Assembly (NCBI RefSeq): GCF_029278605.1
Contig: NZ_CP119573.1
Span: forward strand, 558,001 to 622,000
Length of the DNA: 64,000 nucleotides
Direction of reading: 5' to 3'
From: Cupriavidus sp. WKF15
GTDB lineage: Bacteria > Pseudomonadota > Gammaproteobacteria > Burkholderiales > Burkholderiaceae
Shown: positions 35,024 to 43,198 of the stretch, piece by piece
How positions within the stretch are numbered: the first letter of the stretch is position 1
Layout: each line of letters begins with the position of its first letter
Translations under genes and position numbers: made by a program
The notes under the pieces: generated by a model
Seen by the model: only the letters and a program-made list of their open reading frames with translations
Told to the model about the DNA's origin: nothing
The model's database searches: none

Positions 35024-36055
35024 TCAGGCTATGACTCTGGCGGATTGCGTGGCTTTCAGGACGTCCATGGTCATGACGTCCTCAACTTTGGGCGTGCGCG
35101 CGCGGAACTGGCCAAGCTGGGCGTAAAGCGAGATCTGCTCCTGCCACACTGCCGCGTCCATGCTGCCCCATCCGTGCGTGCTTCCCTCTTTTTGAAAGGC
35201 GTAGTTCATGAACGTGTCGATCGCCGCACGCTCATCGGCGCGGTTCAGTGTGGGAAATTCCCTGACCAGAAGGTCAGTGGCCTGATCGCGGTTCTTGTGG
35301 GCCTGAATCCAGCCACGCGCGGTCGCGCGCAGGAAGCGCTGCAGCACTTCGGGATGCTTGCGCAGCGTGTCGGTATGGGCGTAGTAAGGCAGCGCATAGA
35401 GCCGCACCCCGGAATCCCACAGGCTCAGCTCGACGCGGTCCGCACCCAGTGTCTTGAGCGCCGAAACGTTGGTCTGCCAGCCGGTGACAGCATCCACGCG
35501 CCCGCTCAGTAGCGGCATCATGTCGACGCCGACCGGCACGATGTTGACCTGGCTTTCGGGAATCTTGTGCTTGGCCAGCAGGGCTTTGAGCAGCACCATA
35601 CCGGTTGCTTGGATGCCGATTCGCTTGCCGATCATGTCCTGCGGCGTGCGAATGGGTGACTTCTTCAGCGAAAAGAAAGCGTAGGGATGCTGCTGCAGGC
35701 CCACCGCGAAGCATTTGACGGGCAGGCCTTCCGACACTGCCAGCATGATCGACGGACTCGACGAGATCTGCCCGACCTCGCCCCGGCCGGAGGCCACGAT
35801 GGCAACGCCATCGATATTCGGCCCGCCCGGCATGATGCTGAAATCAATACCTTCCTGTTCGTAGTAACCGAGTCGCTTTGCCACGACTTCACCTACCTGA
35901 TTGCCGCCCGGTACCCAGCCCAGTTGCATGCTGACAGCCGCCTTGTCGGCGGCAAGGGCGCGCACCGACAGCATTGTGCCGGAAGCAGCCAGCCCGCCGG
36001 CCAAGAACGCTGTCTGGATCACGCGTCGGCGCTGTGGATTCTCTGGAACTGCCAT
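35024..36055 (-). CDS. ABC transporter substrate-binding protein, NMT1/SsuA type
   Basis: A 343-residue periplasmic protein. The N terminus carries consecutive arginines and a hydrophobic stretch (NPQRRRVIQTAFLAGGLAAS), which could act as a Tat or Sec signal. The body is a type II binding fold of the nitrate/sulfonate/thiamine-precursor family (QLGWVPGGNQVGEVVAKRLG). It is the first gene of a nine-gene leftward unit, with promoter sequence expected between 36060 and 36170. The ligand is unknown; the downstream CoA and redox genes make an organic acid likely. Confidence 0.92.
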   Translation of the reverse strand: MAVPENPQRRRVIQTAFLAGGLAASGTMLSVRALAADKAAVSMQLGWVPGGNQVGEVVAKRLGYYEQEGIDFSIMPGGPNIDGVAIVASGRGEVGQISSSPSIMLAVSEGLPVKCFAVGLQQHPYAFFSLKKSPIRTPQDMIGKRIGIQATGMVLLKALLAKHKIPESQVNIVPVGVDMMPLLSGRVDAVTGWQTNVSALKTLGADRVELSLWDSGVRLYALPYYAHTDTLRKHPEVLQRFLRATARGWIQAHKNRDQATDLLVREFPTLNRADERAAIDTFMNYAFQKEGSTHGWGSMDAAVWQEQISLYAQLGQFRARTPKVEDVMTMDVLKATQSARVIA

Positions 36056-36657
36056 CTCATCTCCTTGAATTGCGTATCAATTTTCCCTGCCGCGTTCGCG
36101 AGACATTGCTGCGACGGGCCTATTCTGATGGCCGCCTAGTGCTCTAACAAGAATCATTATTAGAGCAATGGCGATGCCAAAATTAGATCGCGCAACAATG
36201 GTGCGAAGGCTCCCATGGACGGTGCCATCCATGCCTCGTGCCGGTGCAAAAATCAGCGCTGCCGAGGTACTCCCGCGCAATAAATTCGCTCGGGCCTCGT
36301 CAAAAACGATGCTTCCCACAAGACAGATTCCGCGCGGAGAATCCGTCCAAATCTCATCGATAAGAGATTCAGAGGAAACAGGCATGCACACTGGCCATCA
36401 AAAAGACCCATGCGCCCGAACGGGCATCACGCATCGGTACGGGAGCTGCATCCGTGCCAGGATCAAGACGATCGTCGGCCCCAGCAAACCTGTCGCGCAG
36501 GCGCCGGACCGGTGCCGCTTCCCCCTGTGAATACTGCGGGCTAGTCACTCGCCGCAGACGACTCCCCTCCCAGCTCAGCTTCCACTACGCAGAACCCATG
36601 CGCCGCGGCGCACGGGAGAAGCGTGTTCAACCGTTTTTCACAGAAGAAAAGGTAACC
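36056..36657. other. Divergent intergenic region between ABC operon and porin gene
   Basis: About 600 bp. It holds the inverted repeat at 36140-36167 near the ABC operon. No frame in it looks like a real gene: the two frames of 100-120 codons across 36077-36530 are composition-driven and lack domains and ribosome sites. Confidence 0.6.
36140..36167. promoter_or_regulatory. Inverted repeat, candidate operator of the ABC/CoA operon
   Basis: TGCTCTAA (36140-36147) and TTAGAGCA (36160-36167) are perfect 8-bp arms around a 12-bp AT-rich centre, 85 bp before the first gene of the leftward operon. The size and AT-rich centre fit a LysR or GntR-type operator. The binding protein is not known; the LysR gene at 28681 is the nearest candidate. 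Confidence 0.45.
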
Positions 36658-37773
36658 ATGAAGCGAACTGCCATCCTCGCCACCTCACTCCTGCTGGGCT
36701 GCTCGGCAGCGCGGGCTGAAGCCGGCGTGAACTTGTACGGGTTAATTTCCACTGGCATCCTCTATGCCAATAACCAGAACGGCCATTCCCAGGTGCAGAT
36801 GCCGAACGGGCCGATGCAGACGCCACGCTGGGGGATGCGAGGCACGGAAGAACTTGGCGGCGGCAACATCGCCTTCTTCACCCTGGAAGGTGGCTTTGCC
36901 ATTGATACGGGCACCCTTTCCCAAGGCGGTCGCCTGTTCGGCCGACAGGCCTTCATCGGTCTGCAATCGCCTGAACTGGGTACCGTCACGCTGGGCCGCC
37001 AGTACGATCTGCCGGCGGCTACCTTGTGGCCCTATGAGTCGGGGACACAGTTCGCCGCGTTTGGCACGCACATCGGTGATAGCGACAACGTCTTCAATAC
37101 CTTTCGCGTCAACAATACGATCGCCTACAAGAGCCCGTCATACGGCGGCTTCCAGGTTTCCGGCATGCTCAGCCTTGGCGAGCAGCCGGGCAACTTCAAG
37201 TCGAACAATGCGTTCAGCTTCGGCGCATCGTACAAGGCAGGCGATTTGTCGCTTGGCATGGCGTACGAAGAGCTGAACACACCCAATGCCGCCAGCAATC
37301 AGTCCGGCGCGGTAGTGGGAGATTACGGATTCAGCTCGCCGTTCGTCACCAGCCCGACCAATGGTGCAAAGGTCAATCATCAGCGAATCTTTGGCACCGG
37401 CGGGGCCTATCAGTTCGGGAAGGTGGGGACTTCACTGCTTTACACCAATGTCCGATTCGACTACCTCGACAATACGCACCTGACGCTGAACAATGCCGAG
37501 TTTTCCCTGACTGACTACATCACGCCCAACCTGCTGCTCGGGGCGGCCTACATATTCACCTGGGGTGAATATCAGCCGACGGGCACCATGCCGCAGTGGC
37601 ACCAGGTGAACCTTGGCGCTGACTATTTCCTGAGCAAGCGCACCGACCTCTTCCTGGTCGGCATTTACCAGCGCGCCGCGGGAGACGCAAAGTTCGCGCA
37701 GATCTACACCCTGGCCCCATCGTCGACGAAAAGTCAGGTCACCGCCGTTGTGGGGATGCGGCACAAGTTCTGA
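36658..37773 (+). CDS. Outer-membrane porin
   Basis: A 371-residue beta-proteobacterial porin with a signal peptide (1-20, ending CSAARA) and the usual opening EAGVNLYGLIS. The features RWGMRGTEELGGG, RLFGRQAFIGL and VTLGRQYDLP follow the family, and the C terminus ends VVGMRHKF, with the terminal phenylalanine needed for outer-membrane assembly. Transcribed away from the ABC/CoA-transferase operon, it probably provides the outer-membrane step for the same compound. It is related to, but clearly distinct from, the porin at the left edge of the window. Confidence 0.93.
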   Translation: MKRTAILATSLLLGCSAARAEAGVNLYGLISTGILYANNQNGHSQVQMPNGPMQTPRWGMRGTEELGGGNIAFFTLEGGFAIDTGTLSQGGRLFGRQAFIGLQSPELGTVTLGRQYDLPAATLWPYESGTQFAAFGTHIGDSDNVFNTFRVNNTIAYKSPSYGGFQVSGMLSLGEQPGNFKSNNAFSFGASYKAGDLSLGMAYEELNTPNAASNQSGAVVGDYGFSSPFVTSPTNGAKVNHQRIFGTGGAYQFGKVGTSLLYTNVRFDYLDNTHLTLNNAEFSLTDYITPNLLLGAAYIFTWGEYQPTGTMPQWHQVNLGADYFLSKRTDLFLVGIYQRAAGDAKFAQIYTLAPSSTKSQVTAVVGMRHKF

Positions 37774-37796
37774 CTGTGCGACCCAGGCGGAGCCCA

Positions 37797-37984
37797 ACGG
37801 CTGATGGCCGAATTGCCGCCATTCGCGAGTCCTGCTACGCCGCCAGCGAGGGCGAGGTGGATTTCACCCGCGCCCTCAATGCCGCGCTCGCCAAAGTGAC
37901 GGCCGATGGCGGATGGCCAAGCTGCCCGTGTTGATGGAGCAGGCCATTGGAATCCTCAGCCGCCGCCTGCACATTCCGGATTAG
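37797..37984 (+). pseudogene. Possible frameshifted gene remnant
   Basis: Just after the porin, one plus-strand frame reads GRIAAIRESCYAASEGEVDF and continues TRALNAALAKVTADG. A +1 shift near 37912 then continues as MAKLPVLMEQAIGILSRRLH to a TAG at 37982. The two halves join smoothly and have protein-like composition, but neither has a start or ribosome site. It is too short to name. It overlaps the end of the HxlR gene on the other strand. Confidence 0.25.
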
Positions 37985-38429
37985 CATGGCTACGGAGGTC
38001 AAACTCGTGCCTCGCCTGTTCAATGTCCGAGAGATGCGCAACGGCCCAAAGGCCAAGTTCCTCCAAGGGTCTCCTTAGCGAGTGACCGAGCGAGGTCAAC
38101 GCGTAGTCGACGCGAGGCGGAACCGTACCGTAAACGGTTCGGGCGACGAGTCCATCCCGCTCCAATCCCCTTAACGTCAGTGTCAGCATCCGCTGCGAGA
38201 TGCCGCCAAGCTGGCGCTTCAGTTCGTTGTATCGCATTCTGCCGGTGGCCAGGCGCATGAGGATCAGGACGCTCCACTTGTCGCCGATGCGGACCAGGAC
38301 CGCGCCCGCTCGCTGGCAGGCTCCGGGATACTCAGTCCCCATGTCCGATATGCCGGGCAAGGTACCCTTGTGGTCAACGACAATGCCAGTGGCGTTGTCT
38401 AACTCCTGTTGATTGGTCGCAGGTAACAT
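37956..38429 (-). CDS. HxlR-family transcriptional regulator
   Basis: A 157-residue regulator with the HxlR winged helix at about 38-125 (VRIGDKWSVLILMRLATGRM, RYNELKRQLGGISQRMLTLT). An N-terminal CQRAG cysteine just before it (CPVAR-like position) could serve as a redox or quinone sensor, as in YodB/QorR-type proteins. It is divergent from the azoreductase gene 125 bp away, the standard layout for a repressor and its target. Confidence 0.92.
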   Translation of the reverse strand: MLPATNQQELDNATGIVVDHKGTLPGISDMGTEYPGACQRAGAVLVRIGDKWSVLILMRLATGRMRYNELKRQLGGISQRMLTLTLRGLERDGLVARTVYGTVPPRVDYALTSLGHSLRRPLEELGLWAVAHLSDIEQARHEFDLRSHANPECAGGG

Positions 38430-38554
38430 CGGTGTGCCTTCTTGTAGCGGATGCTAAAGCTCGGTATGTTGGGTGCAAGCCATCACGCAATCGCACCCAT
38501 TGAATTTGGATGGTTCAACGCCGCGATGGTCCGCCCTACATTGGAGATTCCCGA

Positions 38555-39175
38555 GTGACCACGAAGCTTCTTCACATTGACTCCAGCATCCTTGGAGGCA
38601 ATTCCGTAAGCCGTACCCTGTCGGCCGCCATTATCGACAGGTTCAAGACCGCGCATCCGGAGGCCGATGTCATATACCGTGACCTCGCCACCACAACCAT
38701 TCCACACTTGTCCGGCGCATATCTGGCTGCGTCCCTGGATCCTGCATCGGCGAACAGCGCAGAGCTTCTGCAAGATATTGAGCTGGGACGCACCATCCTC
38801 GAAGAATTCTTGGCGGCGGACATTGTTGTCATTGGTGTCGCGTTCTACAACTTCGGTATCGCCAGCCAGCTGAAGGCCTGGATTGACCGCATTGCCGTTG
38901 CGGGAAAGACCTTTCGCTATACGGCCGGAGGACCGGAAGGACTCGCCGGCGATAAGCGCATCGTGCTGGCTATCGCCCGAGGCGGATTCTACGGAACAGG
39001 TTCGCCCAACGCTGCGCTGGAGCACGCAGAAGCCTATCTGCGAAGCGTATTCTCCTTCGTTGGCATATCCCGGCTCGAAGTCGTTGCCGCCGAAGGGGTG
39101 TCGGTCGGAGCCGAGCAGAGGCAGGTCGCTATCGAACAGGCCCAGCGAAAGATCGACGATTTGCTCGTAGCCTGA
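38555..39175 (+). CDS. FMN-dependent NADH:quinone/azo reductase (AzoR family)
   Basis: A 206-residue flavodoxin-like reductase. The start is taken as GTG at 38555, because TTGGAGA lies upstream and the product then begins VTTKLLHIDSSILGGNSVSR, the typical AzoR opening with the FMN-phosphate loop. FYNFGIASQLKAWIDRI and GPEGLAGDKR are family motifs. It reduces azo compounds and quinones by two-electron steps using NADH. The divergent HxlR gene suggests induction by quinones or electrophiles, which aromatic catabolism in the window could produce. Confidence 0.92.
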   Translation: MTTKLLHIDSSILGGNSVSRTLSAAIIDRFKTAHPEADVIYRDLATTTIPHLSGAYLAASLDPASANSAELLQDIELGRTILEEFLAADIVVIGVAFYNFGIASQLKAWIDRIAVAGKTFRYTAGGPEGLAGDKRIVLAIARGGFYGTGSPNAALEHAEAYLRSVFSFVGISRLEVVAAEGVSVGAEQRQVAIEQAQRKIDDLLVA

Positions 39176-39301
39176 AAGCAACCGCTTCATGGATCCAAAG
39201 GAGACGGTGAAAAACGATGACAGTGGTTTCGCCATCTCCGCCAGAATGGCTTGATCACGTGAAACTGCCATGCTCAGTGACCTCTTGCAGGCGATTCACG
39301 A

Positions 39302-39910
39302 CTAGCGGGCAAAGGATTGCACGCCGGCTGCTATGTCGGCTGCAGTCGCGGCGAGGATCTGGCGATATGCCTGTACCACGCCATCGAGCTGCCCCGGAGC
39401 GGGCGCTTCTGCTTCGGTGCGGCCGCTCAGGACCTTACCGTCCGGCAGTCGCCGCACGGTCCAAGTGATCGTTGCCGCGGCACGCTTACCCACTTCGGCA
39501 TCAAGGCTGACCACTTCCGTTGCCACGCGGAACGCTGGTTGCGTCGCGGACACGCCCTGCTGGTAGACATCCACCGCATCAAGGGTCGATTGAAGTCGCT
39601 GTGACAACGCATCACGTAGTTCATCCGGCAATGGTGACGTCCAGCGCGATGTGTCGAACAGCTTGACGCCACCAGTGCTACCGTCACGCACCACCAGCTG
39701 AGTCCGGTTCAGGCGTTCCGGCACCCGTACCGGCCTGACCTCGATCCATAGCGGATGTTCCGTCCGACTGTCTCGCCTGCCCACGTCCGTCGCGGCGTTC
39801 GTGGAATCCGTGGCCAGCGTGTAGTAGCGTGGCTCAGGAGAGGCGCAGCCGTTCATCAAGGCGGCGGCCGCAACGGCCAGTGGAACCAGTTTCGTCAGAC
39901 GTTTCATCAT
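39302..39910 (-). CDS. pqiC: PqiC-type lipoprotein of MCE transport system
   Basis: A 202-residue lipoprotein with lipobox MNGC (Cys22) and the ABC-type transport auxiliary (DUF330/PqiC) domain (PRYYTLAT, SRWTSPLPDELRDALSQRLQ). In E. coli PqiC is an outer-membrane lipoprotein receiving lipid from the PqiB tunnel. Its start overlaps the PqiB stop by 4 bp. It is the last gene of the pqi operon. Confidence 0.88.
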   Translation of the reverse strand: MMKRLTKLVPLAVAAAALMNGCASPEPRYYTLATDSTNAATDVGRRDSRTEHPLWIEVRPVRVPERLNRTQLVVRDGSTGGVKLFDTSRWTSPLPDELRDALSQRLQSTLDAVDVYQQGVSATQPAFRVATEVVSLDAEVGKRAAATITWTVRRLPDGKVLSGRTEAEAPAPGQLDGVVQAYRQILAATAADIAAGVQSFAR

Positions 39911-41538
39911 TTCTCTTCCCTTTTTCCGCTCAGTAGTGCTTCCGGATGCTGCTCGAGATAGTCGGTGAGCATGCGCAGCGAAGCCGCCGTTCGGGTGAGT
40001 TCCTGCATCATTCGTCGCGTATCCTGCTGCAGTGAGGCGTCCGGCCCCAGCGCTTCATTGGCCGTGGCGAGCGTACGGCGCGCATCGTGCAGCGCGGCGA
40101 GCACCTGTGGAGCCACGTCGCCATTGACCTGTGTCACCAGCTTGTCCGCGTTGACGAGCATCTTGTTCATGGACACCATCGCCGTACGGGCGTCCTGTCC
40201 AATCTGGTCGAACGGCACCTTGCCCATCTTGGTCACGATGTCGCCAAGCTTCGCTTGCAGCTCGTCGAAGGCACCGGGTGTGGTCGGGAGTTCAGGCAGC
40301 GATGCGTTCAGATCCAGATCAGTCGGCAAAGACGCCTTCGGGAAGAAATCGAGCGCCACAAACAGCTGGCCGGTCAGCAGGTTGCCGGTGCGCAGCTGCG
40401 CCCGCATGCCACGCTGTACCAGGCTTTGCACGATGGCGCGTTTGCGCATGTCGTCAGCCACATCCTTCTCGTGAAGACCCATGCGAGACGGATATAGCTC
40501 CACCACGACGGGCATGCGGAAAGCCTTCTTGTCACTCTGGTATTCGATCCCGATCGAGCGTACCTGCCCAACCGTTACGCCACGGAAATCGACCGGCGCA
40601 CCTGGAGACAGTCCGCGCACGGACTGGTCGAAGTTGAGCACAGCCAGCGCCGGGGCAAGTTCCTCCGGTTCCTTCATGGCTTCGGACTGATCTGCCGCCA
40701 GGAGGAACTCGGTGTTCTCCGCGGCCGAGGTTCGCACGGTCGAATGCTCCGGCGCCTGGAACGCGACGCCGCCAAGCATCACGGTGACAAGCGACTGGGT
40801 GGACAACTTCAGCCCGTTCGCGTCGAGCTTGAGGTCGACCCCGCTGGCGTGCCAGAAGCGCGTATCGGCGGTGACAAGCTTGTCATATGGCTTGTTGACG
40901 AAGACCCGCAGCGTGATGTCGCGGCCGTTCGGCTCGAGCTGATACGCCACGACATGGCCGACCTGCACGCGACGAAAGAAGAGCGGCGAGCCGATATCGA
41001 GCGAGCCCAGGTCTTGCGCACGGAGCACGAACTGCCTGCCCGAGGAGTCCGTGGTGATAACGGGCGGAGCTTCGAGCCCGGTGAACTTGTGGGACGTCTC
41101 GGTAGACCTGCCCGCATCCACTCCGATGTATGCGCCGGACAGCAGCGTCTCCAGACCGGACACGCCGCTGATGGCAAAGCGCGGCCGAACCACCCAGAAA
41201 CGTGTGTCGGCGACGGCGAAGCTCTTGGCATCCTTGGTGAGAGCAACTGTCGCGATCACGTGAGAGCGGTCCGCTGCCAGCCGCGCCGACTTGACTACGC
41301 CGATATCGAGGTCCTTGTAGCGCACTGGTGTTTTTCCGGGAGTCAGGCCTTCGGCAGTACGAAATGTGACAGTGATCTCGGGCCCACGCGAAACAAGTGC
41401 GCTGACGAGCAGCGAAAGCCCGACCACCGCCGCAACGATGGGGATCAGCCAGACGATGGAAGGTAGCCAACGCGCAGGAGGCTTGCGTTCAGGCTGCGGC
41501 AGGCCCGCGGGCAGGAGACGATCAGTGTGTTCCGGCAT
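39907..41538 (-). CDS. pqiB: PqiB, MCE-domain intermembrane transport protein
   Basis: A 543-residue protein with one N-terminal membrane helix (about 28-52, IVWLIPIVAAVVGLSLLVSA) and three MCE/MlaD repeats: GPEITVTFRTAEGLTPGKTP, VLRAQDLGSLDIGSPLFFRR and LNFDQSVRGLSPGAPVDFRG. A long helical C terminus follows. This matches PqiB, which forms a needle-like lipid channel across the periplasm. The start at 41538 overlaps the second PqiA-type gene, so translation is coupled. Confidence 0.92.
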   Translation of the reverse strand: MPEHTDRLLPAGLPQPERKPPARWLPSIVWLIPIVAAVVGLSLLVSALVSRGPEITVTFRTAEGLTPGKTPVRYKDLDIGVVKSARLAADRSHVIATVALTKDAKSFAVADTRFWVVRPRFAISGVSGLETLLSGAYIGVDAGRSTETSHKFTGLEAPPVITTDSSGRQFVLRAQDLGSLDIGSPLFFRRVQVGHVVAYQLEPNGRDITLRVFVNKPYDKLVTADTRFWHASGVDLKLDANGLKLSTQSLVTVMLGGVAFQAPEHSTVRTSAAENTEFLLAADQSEAMKEPEELAPALAVLNFDQSVRGLSPGAPVDFRGVTVGQVRSIGIEYQSDKKAFRMPVVVELYPSRMGLHEKDVADDMRKRAIVQSLVQRGMRAQLRTGNLLTGQLFVALDFFPKASLPTDLDLNASLPELPTTPGAFDELQAKLGDIVTKMGKVPFDQIGQDARTAMVSMNKMLVNADKLVTQVNGDVAPQVLAALHDARRTLATANEALGPDASLQQDTRRMMQELTRTAASLRMLTDYLEQHPEALLSGKREEK

Positions 41539-42196
41539 AGTCGGTGTGCGGATATTGGATGGTAGACGGCGACGTCTCGAGTGCATCCCACAACAAGCGG
41601 GGATCGAAGCTCAGTGACGACAGCATGGTCAGTACTACGACCGAGGCAAAGGCGACGGCCCCGCCCCCTGGCGCGATCGTGGCCAGAGTCCCGACCCGCA
41701 CCAGCGAGGCCAGCAGCGCCACCACGAAAATGTCAAGCATGGACCACCGGCCGATGATTTCGACGAGTGCATAGAGCCGGGTCTGCTCGCGGATGCGCCA
41801 GCTCGATTTGCGGCGAACCGATAGCAGCAACAGCGTCAGGATCACCATCTTGACCAGCGGTACGATAACGCTGGCGATCAGCACCACGAGGGCCAGCATG
41901 TGCGAACCGGACAGCCACAGATAGACCACGCCGGACATGATGGTGTCGCGCTGTGTGCCGAAAATCGACTGCGTCACCATGATCGGCAGCAGATTGGCGG
42001 GGATATACAGCAAGTAGGCAGCCAGCAGGAAGGCCCAGGCGCGCGTCACGCCGCCCGGCTTCCGATGATGCAGTACGGCGCCACAGCGCGGACACGGTTC
42101 GCCCTCAAGCGCCATTGGACTGAGCAGGTCGCAAGCGTGGCATGACAGCAGTCCGCACGATGTGGCGGTAGCGTGAGGCGATTGAATCGCGTTCAT
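41522..42196 (-). CDS. pqiA: PqiA-domain inner-membrane protein (second half of split PqiA)
   Basis: A 224-residue membrane protein with a zinc-ribbon start (CHACDLLSPMALEGEPCPRC) and about four membrane segments, including IPANLLPIMVTQSIFGTQRD. It equals one of the two PqiA repeats that are fused in the E. coli protein of about 417 residues. It starts at 42196, overlapping the preceding PqiA gene by 4 bp. It provides the inner-membrane base for PqiB. Confidence 0.88.
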   Translation of the reverse strand: MNAIQSPHATATSCGLLSCHACDLLSPMALEGEPCPRCGAVLHHRKPGGVTRAWAFLLAAYLLYIPANLLPIMVTQSIFGTQRDTIMSGVVYLWLSGSHMLALVVLIASVIVPLVKMVILTLLLLSVRRKSSWRIREQTRLYALVEIIGRWSMLDIFVVALLASLVRVGTLATIAPGGGAVAFASVVVLTMLSSLSFDPRLLWDALETSPSTIQYPHTDYAGTH

Positions 42197-42948
42197 GATG
42201 CGGCATCCGGCCGGGAGGGCGGCACATCGTAGGTACCGTGCGCGTCGAGGTGGTGCCACAATTCGCGCGGGTCAAAGGACAGGATGGCGGCAAGCACGGC
42301 AACAAGCGCGCCGAACGACCAAAGGGCCACACCCGGCAGTACCTGCGCAATGGTGGAGAGCTTCACCACGGTGACCAGCACACCGATCATGAACACTTCG
42401 ATCATTCCCCACGGACGCGTCTGGCGGATACCACGCACAATGCGCTCGAAGCCGACGGGCTTGCGCTGTCGCGCCATCGGCACAAGCAGGTAGCACATCA
42501 GGAGCAACTCGACCAACGGAAGCAGGATCGTCGTGGCGAACACAAGCATCGCCACTATCGCCATGTCGTCCGCGCAGAGTGCCTGTACTGCGCCCCATAG
42601 TGTCGTCTCGGTGCGCGCCCCCTTGAGTTCCATCACCACAATCGGGCATGCGTTCGAGATCAGAAACAGGATCAGGGCGGTCACCACGAGCGGCAGCAGG
42701 CGCCGATAGATACGGGAGCCGTCGCGATATAGCGCACCGCCACAGCGAACGCACGCCGCACGTTCGCCCGGCTTCAGCGCCACGCGCGTATGGAGAGCGT
42801 CGCAGTACTCACAGGCGACCAGCCGTTGCGAGCCTTGTCGTCGGGCTCGCAGCCGGATGCGGTTCTGATGCACGGAGTGTCCGGGAATGGTCATGGGCGC
42901 GGGTGCAGAAGGCAAGCCGTGAGCAAGCCCACTCGAATTTTTCAACAT
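42193..42948 (-). CDS. pqiA: PqiA-domain inner-membrane protein (first half of split PqiA)
   Basis: A 251-residue membrane protein with zinc-ribbon cysteines (CEYCDALHTRVALKPGERAA then CVRCGGALY) and a PqiA membrane domain (LFLISNACPIVVMELKGART). It is the first gene of the pqi operon. No good ribosome site stands before the ATG at 42948, and the predicted -10 box is only 6 bp upstream of it, so the real start may be Met19 (42894) or the message may be leaderless. The promoter overlaps the operator-like element at 42979. Confidence 0.87.
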   Translation of the reverse strand: MLKNSSGLAHGLPSAPAPMTIPGHSVHQNRIRLRARRQGSQRLVACEYCDALHTRVALKPGERAACVRCGGALYRDGSRIYRRLLPLVVTALILFLISNACPIVVMELKGARTETTLWGAVQALCADDMAIVAMLVFATTILLPLVELLLMCYLLVPMARQRKPVGFERIVRGIRQTRPWGMIEVFMIGVLVTVVKLSTIAQVLPGVALWSFGALVAVLAAILSFDPRELWHHLDAHGTYDVPPSRPDAAS

Positions 42949-42954
42949 CCCGGC

Positions 42955-43003
42955 ATTCTGCTACAAACTGACTAGTTTGTCATCATGACGTTTGGTGTAT
43001 TAT
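42955..43003 (-). promoter_or_regulatory. Predicted promoter and operator of the pqi operon
   Basis: On the minus strand ATGACA (42978-42983) and CAGAAT (42955-42960) are 17 bp apart. The -35 lies in the perfect-armed repeat GTCA-TCA-TGAC (42979-42989). From there the plus strand matches the RND-operon element (15623) in 21 of 25 positions and the dioxygenase-operon element (9333) in 18 of 25. TTGTCA and TATATA on the plus strand could give a divergent promoter. No gene lies between here and 43199. Confidence 0.55.
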
Positions 43004-43198
43004 ATAAAGCAAAGCGTCGGTGCGAAGCGGCCGGCGTCGCGGGTATGCCGCAATACGCACTTACTCCGGTGCGGCCACCCCCGCGTCTCACGGGGTCGGG
43101 ATGACCTCTGAGCTGCCGCACTTCCCCCAAGGCCAAACAGGTCACTGGCGGTGTGATCGCGCTTTCACTTTATACCAGTAAGATAGTGGACGAATTTG

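Noticed and set aside
41522..42948. Split PqiA considered as a frameshift
   Set aside because: Each half has its own zinc ribbon and a start overlapping the previous stop, so two coupled genes are normal; separate PqiA genes occur in other beta-proteobacteria.
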